Assembly: GCA_030647435.1 (NCBI GenBank)
Contig: JAUSJX010000060.1
Coordinates: forward strand, 59,079 to 123,078
Direction: 5' to 3'
Source: Candidatus Rokuibacteriota bacterium
GTDB taxonomy: Bacteria; Methylomirabilota; Methylomirabilia; Rokubacteriales; CSP1-6
Length of the DNA stretch: 64,000 nucleotides
Positions 18,581-26,973 of the stretch are shown one piece after another. The translations under genes and the position numbers were made by a program. The notes under the pieces are model-generated. The model did no database searches. It was given only the letters and a program-made list of their open reading frames with translations, and had not been told where the DNA came from. The first letter of the stretch is position 1. Every line of letters starts with the position of its first letter.

Positions 18581-20182
18581 ATGAACAGACGAGTTGCGGT
18601 CGTAGGGCTGTTGGCCCTTCTTCTGACGTGGCTGCCTGGGCACGGCCACGCGGAATCCGTGCTGCGGGTGGGCATGACGGCTGCCAATGTTCCGGTGACG
18701 TTCGGCCAGCCGGACAATGGATTCGAAGGTTTCCGATTCATCGGCTACACGATTTACGACGCGCTGATCAACTGGGACCTGAGTTCGTCGGACAAGCCCA
18801 CCGGCCTTGTCCCCGGCCTGGCCCAGTCCTGGGCGGTGGATGCCAAGGACAAGACCAAGTGGACGTTCCATCTGCGCAAGGGCGTGAAGTTCCATGACGG
18901 ATCGGAGTTCACGGCCGACGCGGTGATCTTCAACTTCGACAAGCTGTTCAAGAAGGACTCGCCCCAGTACGACGCGCGGCAGGCGTCGCTGGTCAACTTC
19001 CGCATTCCTTCGGTGAAGAGCTACCGCAAGGTAGACACGTACACGGTGGAGTTCACCACCAACGAGCCCGACGCCTTCTTCCCCTTCCAGATCTGTTACA
19101 TCGTCTACGCAAGCCCCCAACAGTGGGCCAAGACGGGCAAGGACTGGAGCAAGTTCGCCTTCGAGCCGTCGGGGACGGGCCCCTGGAAGCTGACCAAGCT
19201 GGCACCGCGTGAGCGGGCCGAGCTGGCGCGCAATGCGGCCTACTGGGACAAGAAGCGCGTGCCCAAGGCGGATAAGCTGGTGCTGATTCCCATACCTGAA
19301 GCCACCACGCGCACCGCCGCCCTGCTCTCCGGGCAGGTGGACTGGATCGAGGCGCCCTCGCCTGATGCGGTGCCGCGGCTGAAGTCCGCCGGCATGCAGA
19401 TCATCACCAATGTGTACCCGCACATCTGGTCCTATCACCTGAGCCGGCTGCCCGACTCCCCCTGGAACGATATCCGGGTGCGCAAGGCGGCCAACCTGGC
19501 GGTGGACCGCGCCGGGCTTACTCAGTTGCTCGGCGGGCTGATGGCGGCCGCCAAGGGCCACATGCCGGTGGGGGATCCCTGGTTTGGCCGTCCCAGCTTC
19601 GATCTGAAATACGATCCGGCACAGGCCAAGGCGTTGCTGGCACAAGCCGGCTATAGCCCGAGCCGTCCGGTCAAGGCCAAGATCCTGATTTCAGCCAGCG
19701 GCTCGGGACAGATGCAACCCCTGCCCATGAATGAGTTCATCCAGCAGAACTTCAAGGACGTGGGCATCGAGGTGGAGTTTGTCGTGATGGAGTGGCAGAG
19801 CCTGCTGGATCAGTGGCGGGCTGGAGCCAAGGCGCCGGCGAATCCCGGCGGACATGCCATCAACGTCAGCTACGCCACCCAGGAGCCCTTCAGTGCGTTC
19901 ACGCGGTTGGTCTACGGTCCGCTGCACGCGCCCGACGGCGTCAACTGGGGCTGGTTAAGCGATCCTAAGCTCGATGACCTGTTGGAAAAGGCCAAGAAGT
20001 CGTTCGATCCCGAGCAGCGCGACCGCTACCTGGCCGAGGTGCACACCTACGAGGTGGACAATGCGCTGTTCGTGTGGGTGGCCCACGACCTCAACCCGCG
20101 CGCCCTCTCCCCAAAGGTGAAAGGATTCGTGCAGGCACGCAACTGGTTCCAGGACCTCACCCCGGTCACAGTGGCCCAATAG
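18581..20182 (+). CDS. ABC transporter substrate-binding protein, family 5 (peptide/nickel type)
   Basis: A Sec signal peptide (positively charged start, hydrophobic core, cleavage after GHGHA at about residue 24) precedes a 533-residue family-5 solute-binding protein. Diagnostic segments are PGLAQSWAVD, TFHLRKGVKFHDGSEFTADAVIFNFD and GTGPWKLTKLAPRE. The protein is periplasmic and delivers ligand to the permeases encoded just downstream. The family binds di- and oligopeptides and sometimes other ligands, so the substrate cannot be read from the sequence. The amidase encoded in the same operon suggests a nitrogenous amide-containing ligand. It lies 51 bases before the first permease gene. Confidence 0.9.
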   Translation: MNRRVAVVGLLALLLTWLPGHGHAESVLRVGMTAANVPVTFGQPDNGFEGFRFIGYTIYDALINWDLSSSDKPTGLVPGLAQSWAVDAKDKTKWTFHLRKGVKFHDGSEFTADAVIFNFDKLFKKDSPQYDARQASLVNFRIPSVKSYRKVDTYTVEFTTNEPDAFFPFQICYIVYASPQQWAKTGKDWSKFAFEPSGTGPWKLTKLAPRERAELARNAAYWDKKRVPKADKLVLIPIPEATTRTAALLSGQVDWIEAPSPDAVPRLKSAGMQIITNVYPHIWSYHLSRLPDSPWNDIRVRKAANLAVDRAGLTQLLGGLMAAAKGHMPVGDPWFGRPSFDLKYDPAQAKALLAQAGYSPSRPVKAKILISASGSGQMQPLPMNEFIQQNFKDVGIEVEFVVMEWQSLLDQWRAGAKAPANPGGHAINVSYATQEPFSAFTRLVYGPLHAPDGVNWGWLSDPKLDDLLEKAKKSFDPEQRDRYLAEVHTYEVDNALFVWVAHDLNPRALSPKVKGFVQARNWFQDLTPVTVAQ

Positions 20183-20233
20183 GGTCCCGCGAGCCGGCCT
20201 CATCGGCGCACGTGGCCGCAACGAATACCCATT

Positions 20234-21187
20234 GTGCTCTATTATCTCCTCAAGCGGTTGTTCTATACGCTGCCCATCGCGCTGGGCGTGACCCTGATCG
20301 TGTTCATGCTGGTGCATCTGGCGCCGGGAGATCCGCTGAATGCGGTGGTGCCAGCCGATGCGCCGGCCGAGGTAGTGGAAAGGCTGCGGCAAGCCTACGG
20401 TTTCGACAAACCATTGCCGATTCAATACCTGATCTGGATGGGCCACGTCGCCACCGGCGAGCTAGGAACGTCGATCGCCACCGGCCGGCCGGTGGCCGGC
20501 GAGATCGGCCCGGCAATCCTGAACACACTGCTGCTGGCCCTGGCAGCCGCGTTCGTCGGATTCAGCGGCGGCACGCTGCTCGGTGGCATCGCCGGCTTCA
20601 CGCAGGGCCGCGCCTGGGACAAGCTGGCCACCGGCCTGGCCATCACGGGGGTGAGCGTTCCGCACTACTGGCTGGGAATCGTGCTGGTGATTTTCTTTTC
20701 CGTGGAGCTGAATCTGTTGCCCGCCATGGGGATGGGGCCCGGAGGATCCTCGGCTTGGGCCTGGGACTGGCTGCACGTGCGCCACATGGTGCTGCCTGTG
20801 GTGACGCTGTCGGTGATCCCGCTGGGGGTGGTCGCCCGCACCGTACGGTCCTGCGTGGCCGAGATTCTGAATCAGGAGTTCGTGCAGGCCCTCCACGCCA
20901 AAGGGTTGCTCAACCGGCAGGTGGTTGGGCACGTGGTTAAAAACGCCGCGCCCGTCGTGCTGGCCGTGATCGGTTTGCAACTGGGCTATCTGCTCGGCGG
21001 CTCGATCCTGGTGGAGACGGTGTTCTCCTGGCCGGGCGCCGGGTTCCTGATGAACGACGCCATCTTCCGGCGGGACCTGCCGCTGCTGCAGGGCACCATC
21101 CTCGTGCTGGCCCTGTTCTTCGTCCTGCTGAATCTGTTCGTGGACCTCATCCAGACCATGTTCGATCCGCGCATCCGGCGGGGATGA
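20234..21187 (+). CDS. ABC transporter permease, DppB/OppB type
   Basis: This 317-residue inner-membrane protein starts at GTG. It has six predicted helices and the DppB hallmarks: an N-terminal helix leading to LVHLAPGDPLNAV, then QEFVQALHAKGL, which is the EAA loop that contacts the ATPases, and a final helix followed by FDPRIR. It pairs with the DppC-type protein that overlaps its end by ATGA. Together they form the translocation pore of the peptide-type importer. Confidence 0.9.
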   Translation: MLYYLLKRLFYTLPIALGVTLIVFMLVHLAPGDPLNAVVPADAPAEVVERLRQAYGFDKPLPIQYLIWMGHVATGELGTSIATGRPVAGEIGPAILNTLLLALAAAFVGFSGGTLLGGIAGFTQGRAWDKLATGLAITGVSVPHYWLGIVLVIFFSVELNLLPAMGMGPGGSSAWAWDWLHVRHMVLPVVTLSVIPLGVVARTVRSCVAEILNQEFVQALHAKGLLNRQVVGHVVKNAAPVVLAVIGLQLGYLLGGSILVETVFSWPGAGFLMNDAIFRRDLPLLQGTILVLALFFVLLNLFVDLIQTMFDPRIRRG

Positions 21188-22122
21188 ACCGCCCCCGCGT
21201 GTCCGGCCCGGAGAGGGCCATGCCCGACGCCTCCAGCCGGGCCGCCAAGCCCGATATCGATGCCGCCCAGACCCTGGTGAGTTCGCGGGGGTACTGGGAG
21301 ACGGTGTACCAGCGCCTTAAACGCGACAAGGTCACCATCGCCTGCGCGGTGGTGCTGCTGCTGATCATTCTGTCGGCCGTGTTCGCCGACAGGCTCGTTC
21401 CGGCCGACCCGTACAAGGCGAGCATGCTCAAGCGTCTCAAGCCGATTGGGACGCCCGGATTCGTGCTCGGGGCGGACGAGCTGGGGCGCGACATGTTGTC
21501 CCGGCTGCTCTATGGGGGCCGCCTATCGCTGTTCATGGGCATCATGCCCGTGTTCAACGCCCTGGTGGTGGGCGGGTTGCTGGGGGTGGTCGCCGGCTTC
21601 GTTGGCGGGCGGGTCAACATGGCCATCATGCGGATCGTGGATGTCTTCTACGCGTTTCCCTCGGTACTGCTGGCGATCGCCATTTCCGGGGCGCTGGGCG
21701 CCGGCATCCTGAACGCCCTGGTCTCGCTGAGCCTGGTGTTCGTGCCGCCGGTCACTCGGGTGACCGAGAGCGTGACCACGCAAGTGCGCGCCTTCGATTT
21801 CGTGGAAGCGGCCCGGGCGAGCGGAGCCGGTACGTTCACCGTCATCCGCGTGCACGTGTTGAGCAACGTGGTGGGCCCCGTATTCATCTACGCGACCAGC
21901 CTGATCAGCGTCAGCATCATCCTGGCCTCCGGGCTGAGCTTTCTCGGGCTGGGCGTCGTGCCGCCCGAGCCGGAGTGGGGCCTGATGCTGAACACGCTGC
22001 GTCAATCCATCTATGTGAGCCCCTACGTCGCTGCGCTGCCGGGGGTCATGATCTTCGTCACCTCGCTGTGCTTCAACCTGATGAGCGACGGGTTGCGCAG
22101 CGCCATGGACATGCGGCTTTAA
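21184..22122 (+). CDS. ABC transporter permease, DppC/OppC type
   Basis: The ATG overlaps the upstream stop codon. The 312-residue protein has a cytosolic N-terminal tail, then a first helix and FADRLVPADPYKA, the periplasmic loop typical of DppC. LGADELGRDMLSRLLYGGRLSL is the conserved C-type signature, and the EAA-like loop is FVEAARASGAGTFTVIRVHVLSN. It completes the heterodimeric membrane part of the importer with the preceding DppB-type subunit. The ATPase gene follows after 11 bases. Confidence 0.9.
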   Translation: MNRPRVSGPERAMPDASSRAAKPDIDAAQTLVSSRGYWETVYQRLKRDKVTIACAVVLLLIILSAVFADRLVPADPYKASMLKRLKPIGTPGFVLGADELGRDMLSRLLYGGRLSLFMGIMPVFNALVVGGLLGVVAGFVGGRVNMAIMRIVDVFYAFPSVLLAIAISGALGAGILNALVSLSLVFVPPVTRVTESVTTQVRAFDFVEAARASGAGTFTVIRVHVLSNVVGPVFIYATSLISVSIILASGLSFLGLGVVPPEPEWGLMLNTLRQSIYVSPYVAALPGVMIFVTSLCFNLMSDGLRSAMDMRL

Positions 22123-22133
22123 CCGGTGCGGGC

Positions 22134-23273
22134 ATGAATCTTGATCCCTCCAGCAGTGCCCCCCGCGGCAGCGTGGCGGCCTCCGGCGCCAGCGGAGCGG
22201 AGCAGCCCCTGCTGGCCGTGCGCGACCTGTGCAAGTATTTCCCTCTGAAGTCCGGCCTGCTCCACAAGCGCATGTCGTGGGTGCACGCGGTCGACCACGT
22301 TTCCTTTTCGGTGGACGCCGGCGAGACGCTGGGAATCGTCGGGGAATCGGGTTGCGGGAAGTCCACCGCGGCACGACTGCTGATGCGACTGCTCGATCCG
22401 GACCGGGGCGAGGTGGATTTCTCCGGCCGGCGCGTAGGGGATGCCGCGGGCATCAGCATCCGCGAACTGCGGCGCAACATGCAGATGGTGTTCCAGGACT
22501 CCTATTCCTCGCTCAACCCCAGGCTGCCGGTGGAGGATACCATCACCTTCGGCCCGATTGTGCATGGCCTTTCGCGCCAGGAGGCCCGCACGCTGGCCCG
22601 CGAGCTGCTGGCCCAGGTCGGGCTGGAGCCCAATTCGTTCGTGCGGCGCTACGCGCACGAGCTTTCCGGCGGCCAGCGCCAACGGGTCAACATCGCCCGG
22701 GCATTGGCACTGCATCCCAGGCTGTTGATTCTCGACGAAGCGGTGTCATCGCTGGACAAGTCCATTGCCGCCCAGGTGCTCAACCTGCTGATGGACCTCA
22801 AGGCCAAGCTGCACCTGACATACCTGTTCATCTCCCATGATCTCAACGTCGTGCAGTACCTGAGCGATCGCGTGATGATCATGTACCTGGGCAAGGTGAT
22901 GGAGGTCGGGCCGGTGGAGGACATCTATCGCTCCGCCCTGCACCCCTACACGCGGGCGCTGCTGTCGGCCATGCCGTCCATGGACCCGGACCGGCGCACC
23001 ACCGAGCCGCCGCTGACCGGCGACCCGCCCAACCCGATCGACCCGCCACCGGGTTGCCGCTTTCGTCCGCGCTGCGCCTACGCCGAAGAGGTGTGCGGAA
23101 CACGCGAGCCCGAGTTGGCCGACGGGGCCTGGGGGCCCCGGCACGCGGTGGCCTGCCACATGGCCGTCCCCGGCTCGGGTCACAGCCGCGCGGGGCAAAT
23201 CCCTGCCCCGCCGCACCTGGCGCGCGGCAGCAATGACTCCGACGCAAGGGGCGCATCGAGGCGATCCTCATGA
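22134..23273 (+). CDS. ABC transporter ATP-binding protein, DppF/OppF type
   Basis: The ATG at 22134 gives a 379-residue protein. It has Walker A GESGCGKST, the Q-loop in MVFQDSYSSLNPR, signature LSGGQRQR, Walker B LLILDEAVSSLD and the switch His in FISHDL. After about residue 300 comes the OppF C-terminal extension with a cysteine cluster (GCRFRPRCAYAEEVC), which in relatives can bind an Fe-S cluster. It energises import together with the DppD-type ATPase at 24929. Unusually, an amidase and its small partner gene are placed between the two ATPase genes. The stop overlaps the next start. Confidence 0.9.
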   Translation: MNLDPSSSAPRGSVAASGASGAEQPLLAVRDLCKYFPLKSGLLHKRMSWVHAVDHVSFSVDAGETLGIVGESGCGKSTAARLLMRLLDPDRGEVDFSGRRVGDAAGISIRELRRNMQMVFQDSYSSLNPRLPVEDTITFGPIVHGLSRQEARTLARELLAQVGLEPNSFVRRYAHELSGGQRQRVNIARALALHPRLLILDEAVSSLDKSIAAQVLNLLMDLKAKLHLTYLFISHDLNVVQYLSDRVMIMYLGKVMEVGPVEDIYRSALHPYTRALLSAMPSMDPDRRTTEPPLTGDPPNPIDPPPGCRFRPRCAYAEEVCGTREPELADGAWGPRHAVACHMAVPGSGHSRAGQIPAPPHLARGSNDSDARGASRRSS

Positions 23274-23488
23274 GCCCAGCGGAGACTTTCAGCAAAGAGC
23301 AGCTGCTCGCCCTGGCAGATGCGCTGCAACATATCCGGTTGCAGCCCAGGCAGGCGCAGGACTTGGCCGGGCTGGTGCACCACGAGAATGAAGCGGTGCT
23401 CGCTGCCGCTCAGCAGCTGGCCTTCGAGAGCGAGCCCGGCCAGTTCATGGCGCTGCTGCACCGCTACTGCGAAGGAGCCAAGCCATGA
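23270..23488 (+). CDS. AtzG-like (DUF4089) small partner of the amidase
   Basis: This 72-residue protein starts in an ATGA overlap with the ATPase gene and ends in an ATGA overlap with the amidase gene. It is mostly helical, with a conserved-looking Leu/Gln-rich middle and a C-terminal FMALLHRYCEG segment. Its size and position directly before an amidase match the AtzG-like family, GatC-like subunits that pack against amidases such as AtzE. The tight double overlap implies equimolar synthesis. Assignment rests mainly on context and general resemblance. Confidence 0.6.
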   Translation: MSPAETFSKEQLLALADALQHIRLQPRQAQDLAGLVHHENEAVLAAAQQLAFESEPGQFMALLHRYCEGAKP

Positions 23489-24900
23489 CGGAGCATGAAC
23501 TCACCGCCATGACCTTGGTGGAGGTGGCCGAGGCCATCGCGTCCCGCCAGGTATCGTCGCTCGAGGTGGTGCGCGCCTGCCTGGAGCGCAGCGAGCGGGG
23601 GCAGCGGCGGCTCAACTGCTTCATCGCCATCGAAGCGGATGCGGTGTTGCAGGCCGCTGCGCAGGCCGATGCCGAGCTGGCGCGGGGCCGGCGCCGGGGG
23701 CCTCTGCACGGCGTGCCGCTGGCCCACAAGGACATGTTCTATCGCAGCGGGCGGGAGTCTTCCTGCGGTTCGAAGATCCGCCGCGGATTCGTGCCGGATA
23801 CGACGGCCACCGTCATAGCCCGCCTGGAAGCCGCCGGCGCGCTGGTGCTGGGACGGCTGAACCAGGCCGAGTTTGCGGTCGGCCCAACCGGTCACAACGT
23901 GCACTACGGCGACTGCCGCAACCCGTGGAATGCCGAGCACATCCCGGGCGGTTCCTCCAGCGGCTCGGGCGCGGCGGTGGCGGCCCGGTTGGTCTATGGC
24001 GCCTTTGGTTCGGACACGGGGGGCTCGGTGCGCCTGCCCGCCGCCATGTGCGGGGTGGTCGGGCTCAAGCCCACGCAGACCCGCGTCAGCCGGCATGGGA
24101 TGATGCCGCTCTCCTTCTCCCTGGACCAGGCGGGACCGCTGGCCCGCACCGCGCGCGACTGCGCGCGGCTGCTACGCATTATCGCCGGCCCGGACGGTCT
24201 GGACTCCACCTGCAGCGCCGAGCCCGTGCCGGATTACGAGACGGAACTGGAGCGGGAAGGCACGCCCGTGCGCATCGGGGTGCCGTCCAACTACTTCTAC
24301 GACCTCGCCACGCCTGAGGTGCGCCGGGCCATGGAGCAGAGCCTGGCCGTATTCCGGTCGCTCGGCGCGGAGGTGCTGCCAATCCAGGTGCCCGATCACG
24401 ACATCATTGGGGAGCTCGGTGCGGTGGTGATGCAGTCGGAGGCAGCCACCCTGCATCGGCGCTGGCTGAGCACCCGGCCACAGGATTACGCCGACCAGGT
24501 GCGGGCGCGGATCGAGCCGGGGCTGTACTTGCCGGCCACGCGCTATCTGGAGGCCCTGGACCTGCGGGCCGTTGTGCTGGAGCGCTTCATGAAGGGCGTG
24601 TTCGCGCACGTGGACGTTGTGCACGCACCGGTGCTGTCCTTCCCGGTGCCCACCCTGGCGGAGACCGACGTCAAGGCCGGCCCGGGTTTCCGCGATGTCA
24701 TTGCGCGGCTCACGCACTGCACGCGCACCATTAACTACGTGGGCCTGCCGGCGCTGAGCATGCCGGCCGGCTTTACGGATAACGGCCTGCCCGTAGCGTT
24801 CCAGCTCATCGGGCGGCCCTTTGCCGAGGCCCGGTTGCTCCAGTTGGGGAACGCCTTCCAGCAGGCGACCGATTGGCACCGCAAGTCGCCTGCATGGTAA
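23485..24900 (+). CDS. Amidase signature-family hydrolase (AtzE/GatA-like)
   Basis: This 471-residue enzyme has a full Ser-cisSer-Lys triad: Lys82 in PLAHKDMF, the GGSSSGSGAAVA loop at 155-166 supplying the cis-Ser, and the nucleophile Ser181 in GSDTGGSVRLPA. It hydrolyses an amide bond in the cytosol and releases ammonia or an amine. With the AtzG-like protein immediately upstream it resembles the AtzE-AtzG pair that hydrolyses carboxybiuret, but other amides are equally possible. It sits between the two transporter ATPase genes, so its substrate is probably what the transporter brings in. It is not part of a GatCAB operon; no gatB is present. Confidence 0.85.
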   Translation: MTEHELTAMTLVEVAEAIASRQVSSLEVVRACLERSERGQRRLNCFIAIEADAVLQAAAQADAELARGRRRGPLHGVPLAHKDMFYRSGRESSCGSKIRRGFVPDTTATVIARLEAAGALVLGRLNQAEFAVGPTGHNVHYGDCRNPWNAEHIPGGSSSGSGAAVAARLVYGAFGSDTGGSVRLPAAMCGVVGLKPTQTRVSRHGMMPLSFSLDQAGPLARTARDCARLLRIIAGPDGLDSTCSAEPVPDYETELEREGTPVRIGVPSNYFYDLATPEVRRAMEQSLAVFRSLGAEVLPIQVPDHDIIGELGAVVMQSEAATLHRRWLSTRPQDYADQVRARIEPGLYLPATRYLEALDLRAVVLERFMKGVFAHVDVVHAPVLSFPVPTLAETDVKAGPGFRDVIARLTHCTRTINYVGLPALSMPAGFTDNGLPVAFQLIGRPFAEARLLQLGNAFQQATDWHRKSPAW

Positions 24901-24928
24901 CTCCACCCTTGGCGCAAAGAGCATCCCG

Positions 24929-25966
24929 ATGAACGGCTCCCCCTCTCCCGAACACTCGGCCGCTCCGGGGTCCCCGCAAAATGACGGGGCCTCGCTCGTC
25001 GAGGTGGACGGACTCAGTGTCTGCTTCGAATCGCCCGAGCACAGCGTATACGCCGTAAACGGCGTCAGCTTCACCCTGCGCCGGGGAGAGGTGCTGGGCA
25101 TCCTCGGTGAGTCGGGATCGGGCAAGAGCGTGACGCTGCGCGCACTGATGCGCCTCCTGCCCACGCGGCGCGTGCGCATTGGCGGGCGGGTGCTCATCGA
25201 CAAGCAGGATATCTTTGCGCTGGAGCCGGGCGCGCTGGCCGACCTCCGCGGCAAGACGGTGGCGATGATTTTCCAGGAGCCGATGATCGCCTTCGATCCG
25301 GTCTATACCATCGGCCGGCAGATTGCCGAGACCATCATCCGGCACGAGGGAGTGACGCAGCACGAGGCGGAGCGGCGCGCCGTGGACCTGCTGGAACGCG
25401 TGCGGATCCCCTCGCCAAGGCAACGCCTCAAGGCCTATCCCCACGAGCTTTCCGGTGGGATGCGCCAGCGGGCGATGATCGCGCTGGCACTGTGCTGCCG
25501 GCCCAGCCTGCTGCTGGCGGACGAACCCACGACCGCTCTCGATGCCACCGTGCAGATTCAGATCCTGTTGCTGTTGCGGGAACTGCAGCGCGAGCTCGGG
25601 ATGGCGATGATATTCGTCACCCACGACGTCGGTGCGGCCGCCGAGATATCGGACCGCCTTGCGGTGATGTATGCGGGACAGCTGGTGGAAACGGGCCCGG
25701 TGGGGAGCGTGATCCGCGAACGACGGCATCCGTACACGGAGGGGCTGCTGGCCTCCACGGTACACGGCAGCAACCGGCATCAGCGGCTGGAGGTCATCCC
25801 GGGCTCCCCGCCCAGCCTCACGAGCCCGCCCGATCATTGCAGCTTCGCCCCCCGCTGCCGCTACGCCAGCAATCCCTGCCACACGCAGGTCCCGGGCAAC
25901 AGCTGGCCCGCCCCGGATCACGTAGTGCGGTGCTTCAAGGCAGCAGAGCTGCTGGCCGGGGCCTGA
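24929..25966 (+). CDS. ABC transporter ATP-binding protein, DppD/OppD type
   Basis: The ATG at 24929 gives 345 residues. Motifs are Walker A GESGSGKS, Q-loop MIFQEPMIAFDP, signature LSGGMRQR, Walker B LLLADEPTTALD and switch His in FVTHDV. The C-terminal extension contains the cysteine cluster CSFAPRCRYASNPC. It is the second ATPase of the importer, 28 bases after the amidase gene. Its stop codon at 25964-25966 overlaps by a few bases the first recognisable codon of a transposase fragment, so an IS insertion may have trimmed the natural 3' end or its terminator. Confidence 0.88.
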   Translation: MNGSPSPEHSAAPGSPQNDGASLVEVDGLSVCFESPEHSVYAVNGVSFTLRRGEVLGILGESGSGKSVTLRALMRLLPTRRVRIGGRVLIDKQDIFALEPGALADLRGKTVAMIFQEPMIAFDPVYTIGRQIAETIIRHEGVTQHEAERRAVDLLERVRIPSPRQRLKAYPHELSGGMRQRAMIALALCCRPSLLLADEPTTALDATVQIQILLLLRELQRELGMAMIFVTHDVGAAAEISDRLAVMYAGQLVETGPVGSVIRERRHPYTEGLLASTVHGSNRHQRLEVIPGSPPSLTSPPDHCSFAPRCRYASNPCHTQVPGNSWPAPDHVVRCFKAAELLAGA

Positions 25967-26200
25967 GTGGGCGCTTCGACGAGTTGTACGCGTCCACCGG
26001 CTGCCCGTCGATCCCGCCAGAGCGACTGCTGCGCGCTTCGCTGCTGCAGGCGCTCTACACGATTCGCAGCGAGCGGTTGCTGATGGAGCAGTTGGACTAC
26101 AACCTGCTGTACCGCTGGTTTGTGGGCCTGAACATGGACGATCCGGTGTGGAACGCCACGGTGTTTACCAAGAACCGGGCTCGGCTGCTGGAGCTGGTCA
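25963..26200 (+). pseudogene. IS5/IS1182-type transposase fragment
   Basis: The frame from CTG at 25963 reads LSGRFDELYASTG, IPPERLLRASLLQALY, IRSERLLMEQLDYNLLYRWFVGL and DDPVWNATVFTKNRARLLE. This is the N-terminal helical domain of IS5/IS1182-family transposases. About 35-45 residues are missing at the start and the whole catalytic core is missing after about 26190. The remaining open frame to 26313 has no family resemblance. It marks a decayed insertion directly after the transporter operon. Confidence 0.8.
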
Positions 26201-26401
26201 AAGCGAATCAGTTAGGAGCATTGGCGGAGGTGGCGATATCGACCAGTGGGTACTGCACTCGCCTCGACCAGATCGCGGAGGAAACGGCGCCCCCTGCCTG
26301 GCGCCCCGGTTGACAGCTCTCGCCCCCTGCGTCGAGGCGCCGATTTGACTGCTCCGGCGCGCTCTGGCAGGATCGGCCCGAGATGGGAGGGGCGTTATCA
26401 G

Positions 26402-26475
26402 CGCTGTGACAAGAGGAAGAGCTGTGACAAGGAGGGAAGAGCCTGGGCCGCGGGGCGCCATGACTGAGAATGGGT
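26402..26475 (+). repeat. Right copy of the direct repeat, with a local tandem duplication
   Basis: Bases 26422-26475 match 18320-18373 in their first 19 and last 16 positions with one mismatch each. Just upstream, 26403-26420 repeats the same unit (CTGTGACAAGAGGAAGA), so the right copy has the motif twice. It lies about 220 bases after the transposase fragment, where an IS end would be expected. Confidence 0.65.
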
Positions 26476-26973
26476 GTTGATATGACTTCCGCTGTCAAGA
26501 GTCACGATGACGTGTGGATTGGGCAGGCCGGTGCGTCGTGGCTTCATGGTGGGTGCTCGAGCCATCGGAAGAGACGGAGCCTGTAACTGCGACGGTTGAT
26601 CATGCTGATATCCGTGGGTTGGGTACCCCCGTACTTGTGTCCGTCGCGGCGCCTGCTTCGCTCTATGGGCGAGGATCGTGGCTTCGTAACACCGTCGAAG
26701 GTTGCGCCGATACCGGGGCCGCGTCCCCGCCGATGGCTCGAGATCGTGATCAACGTGTCTGCGCTCCGTCGGAAGTCATAATGTTATGTTCTCTACGCTC
26801 TCGGCCTCCTCGAGGTCGCGCGCGCGCGTGGCCTCGTAGTGCTGCCAAATGCTGGCTACGCTCTTGACGCCGCCCTGGCGACGGAGCAGTATCGGTCGCG
26901 TCCGACCCGCTCGGCGCCCTGGAGCCGAGTTCTGAGCCGCACCGCGCTGTGAACCCGAGACGAAGGAGGAGCC
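26476..26973. other. Gene-free region downstream of the IS remnant
   Basis: About 500 bases follow the IS-end repeat. The base composition is less GC-biased than the surrounding genes and the short frames have no recognisable product. It is probably decayed mobile-element DNA plus the promoter of the next transporter locus. The final bases hold AAGGAGGAG, the ribosome binding site for the gene at 26974. Confidence 0.45.

Noticed and set aside
26544..26753. Reverse-strand frame of 69 codons in the IS-remnant region.
   Set aside because: No match to a known transposase motif and no start signal.
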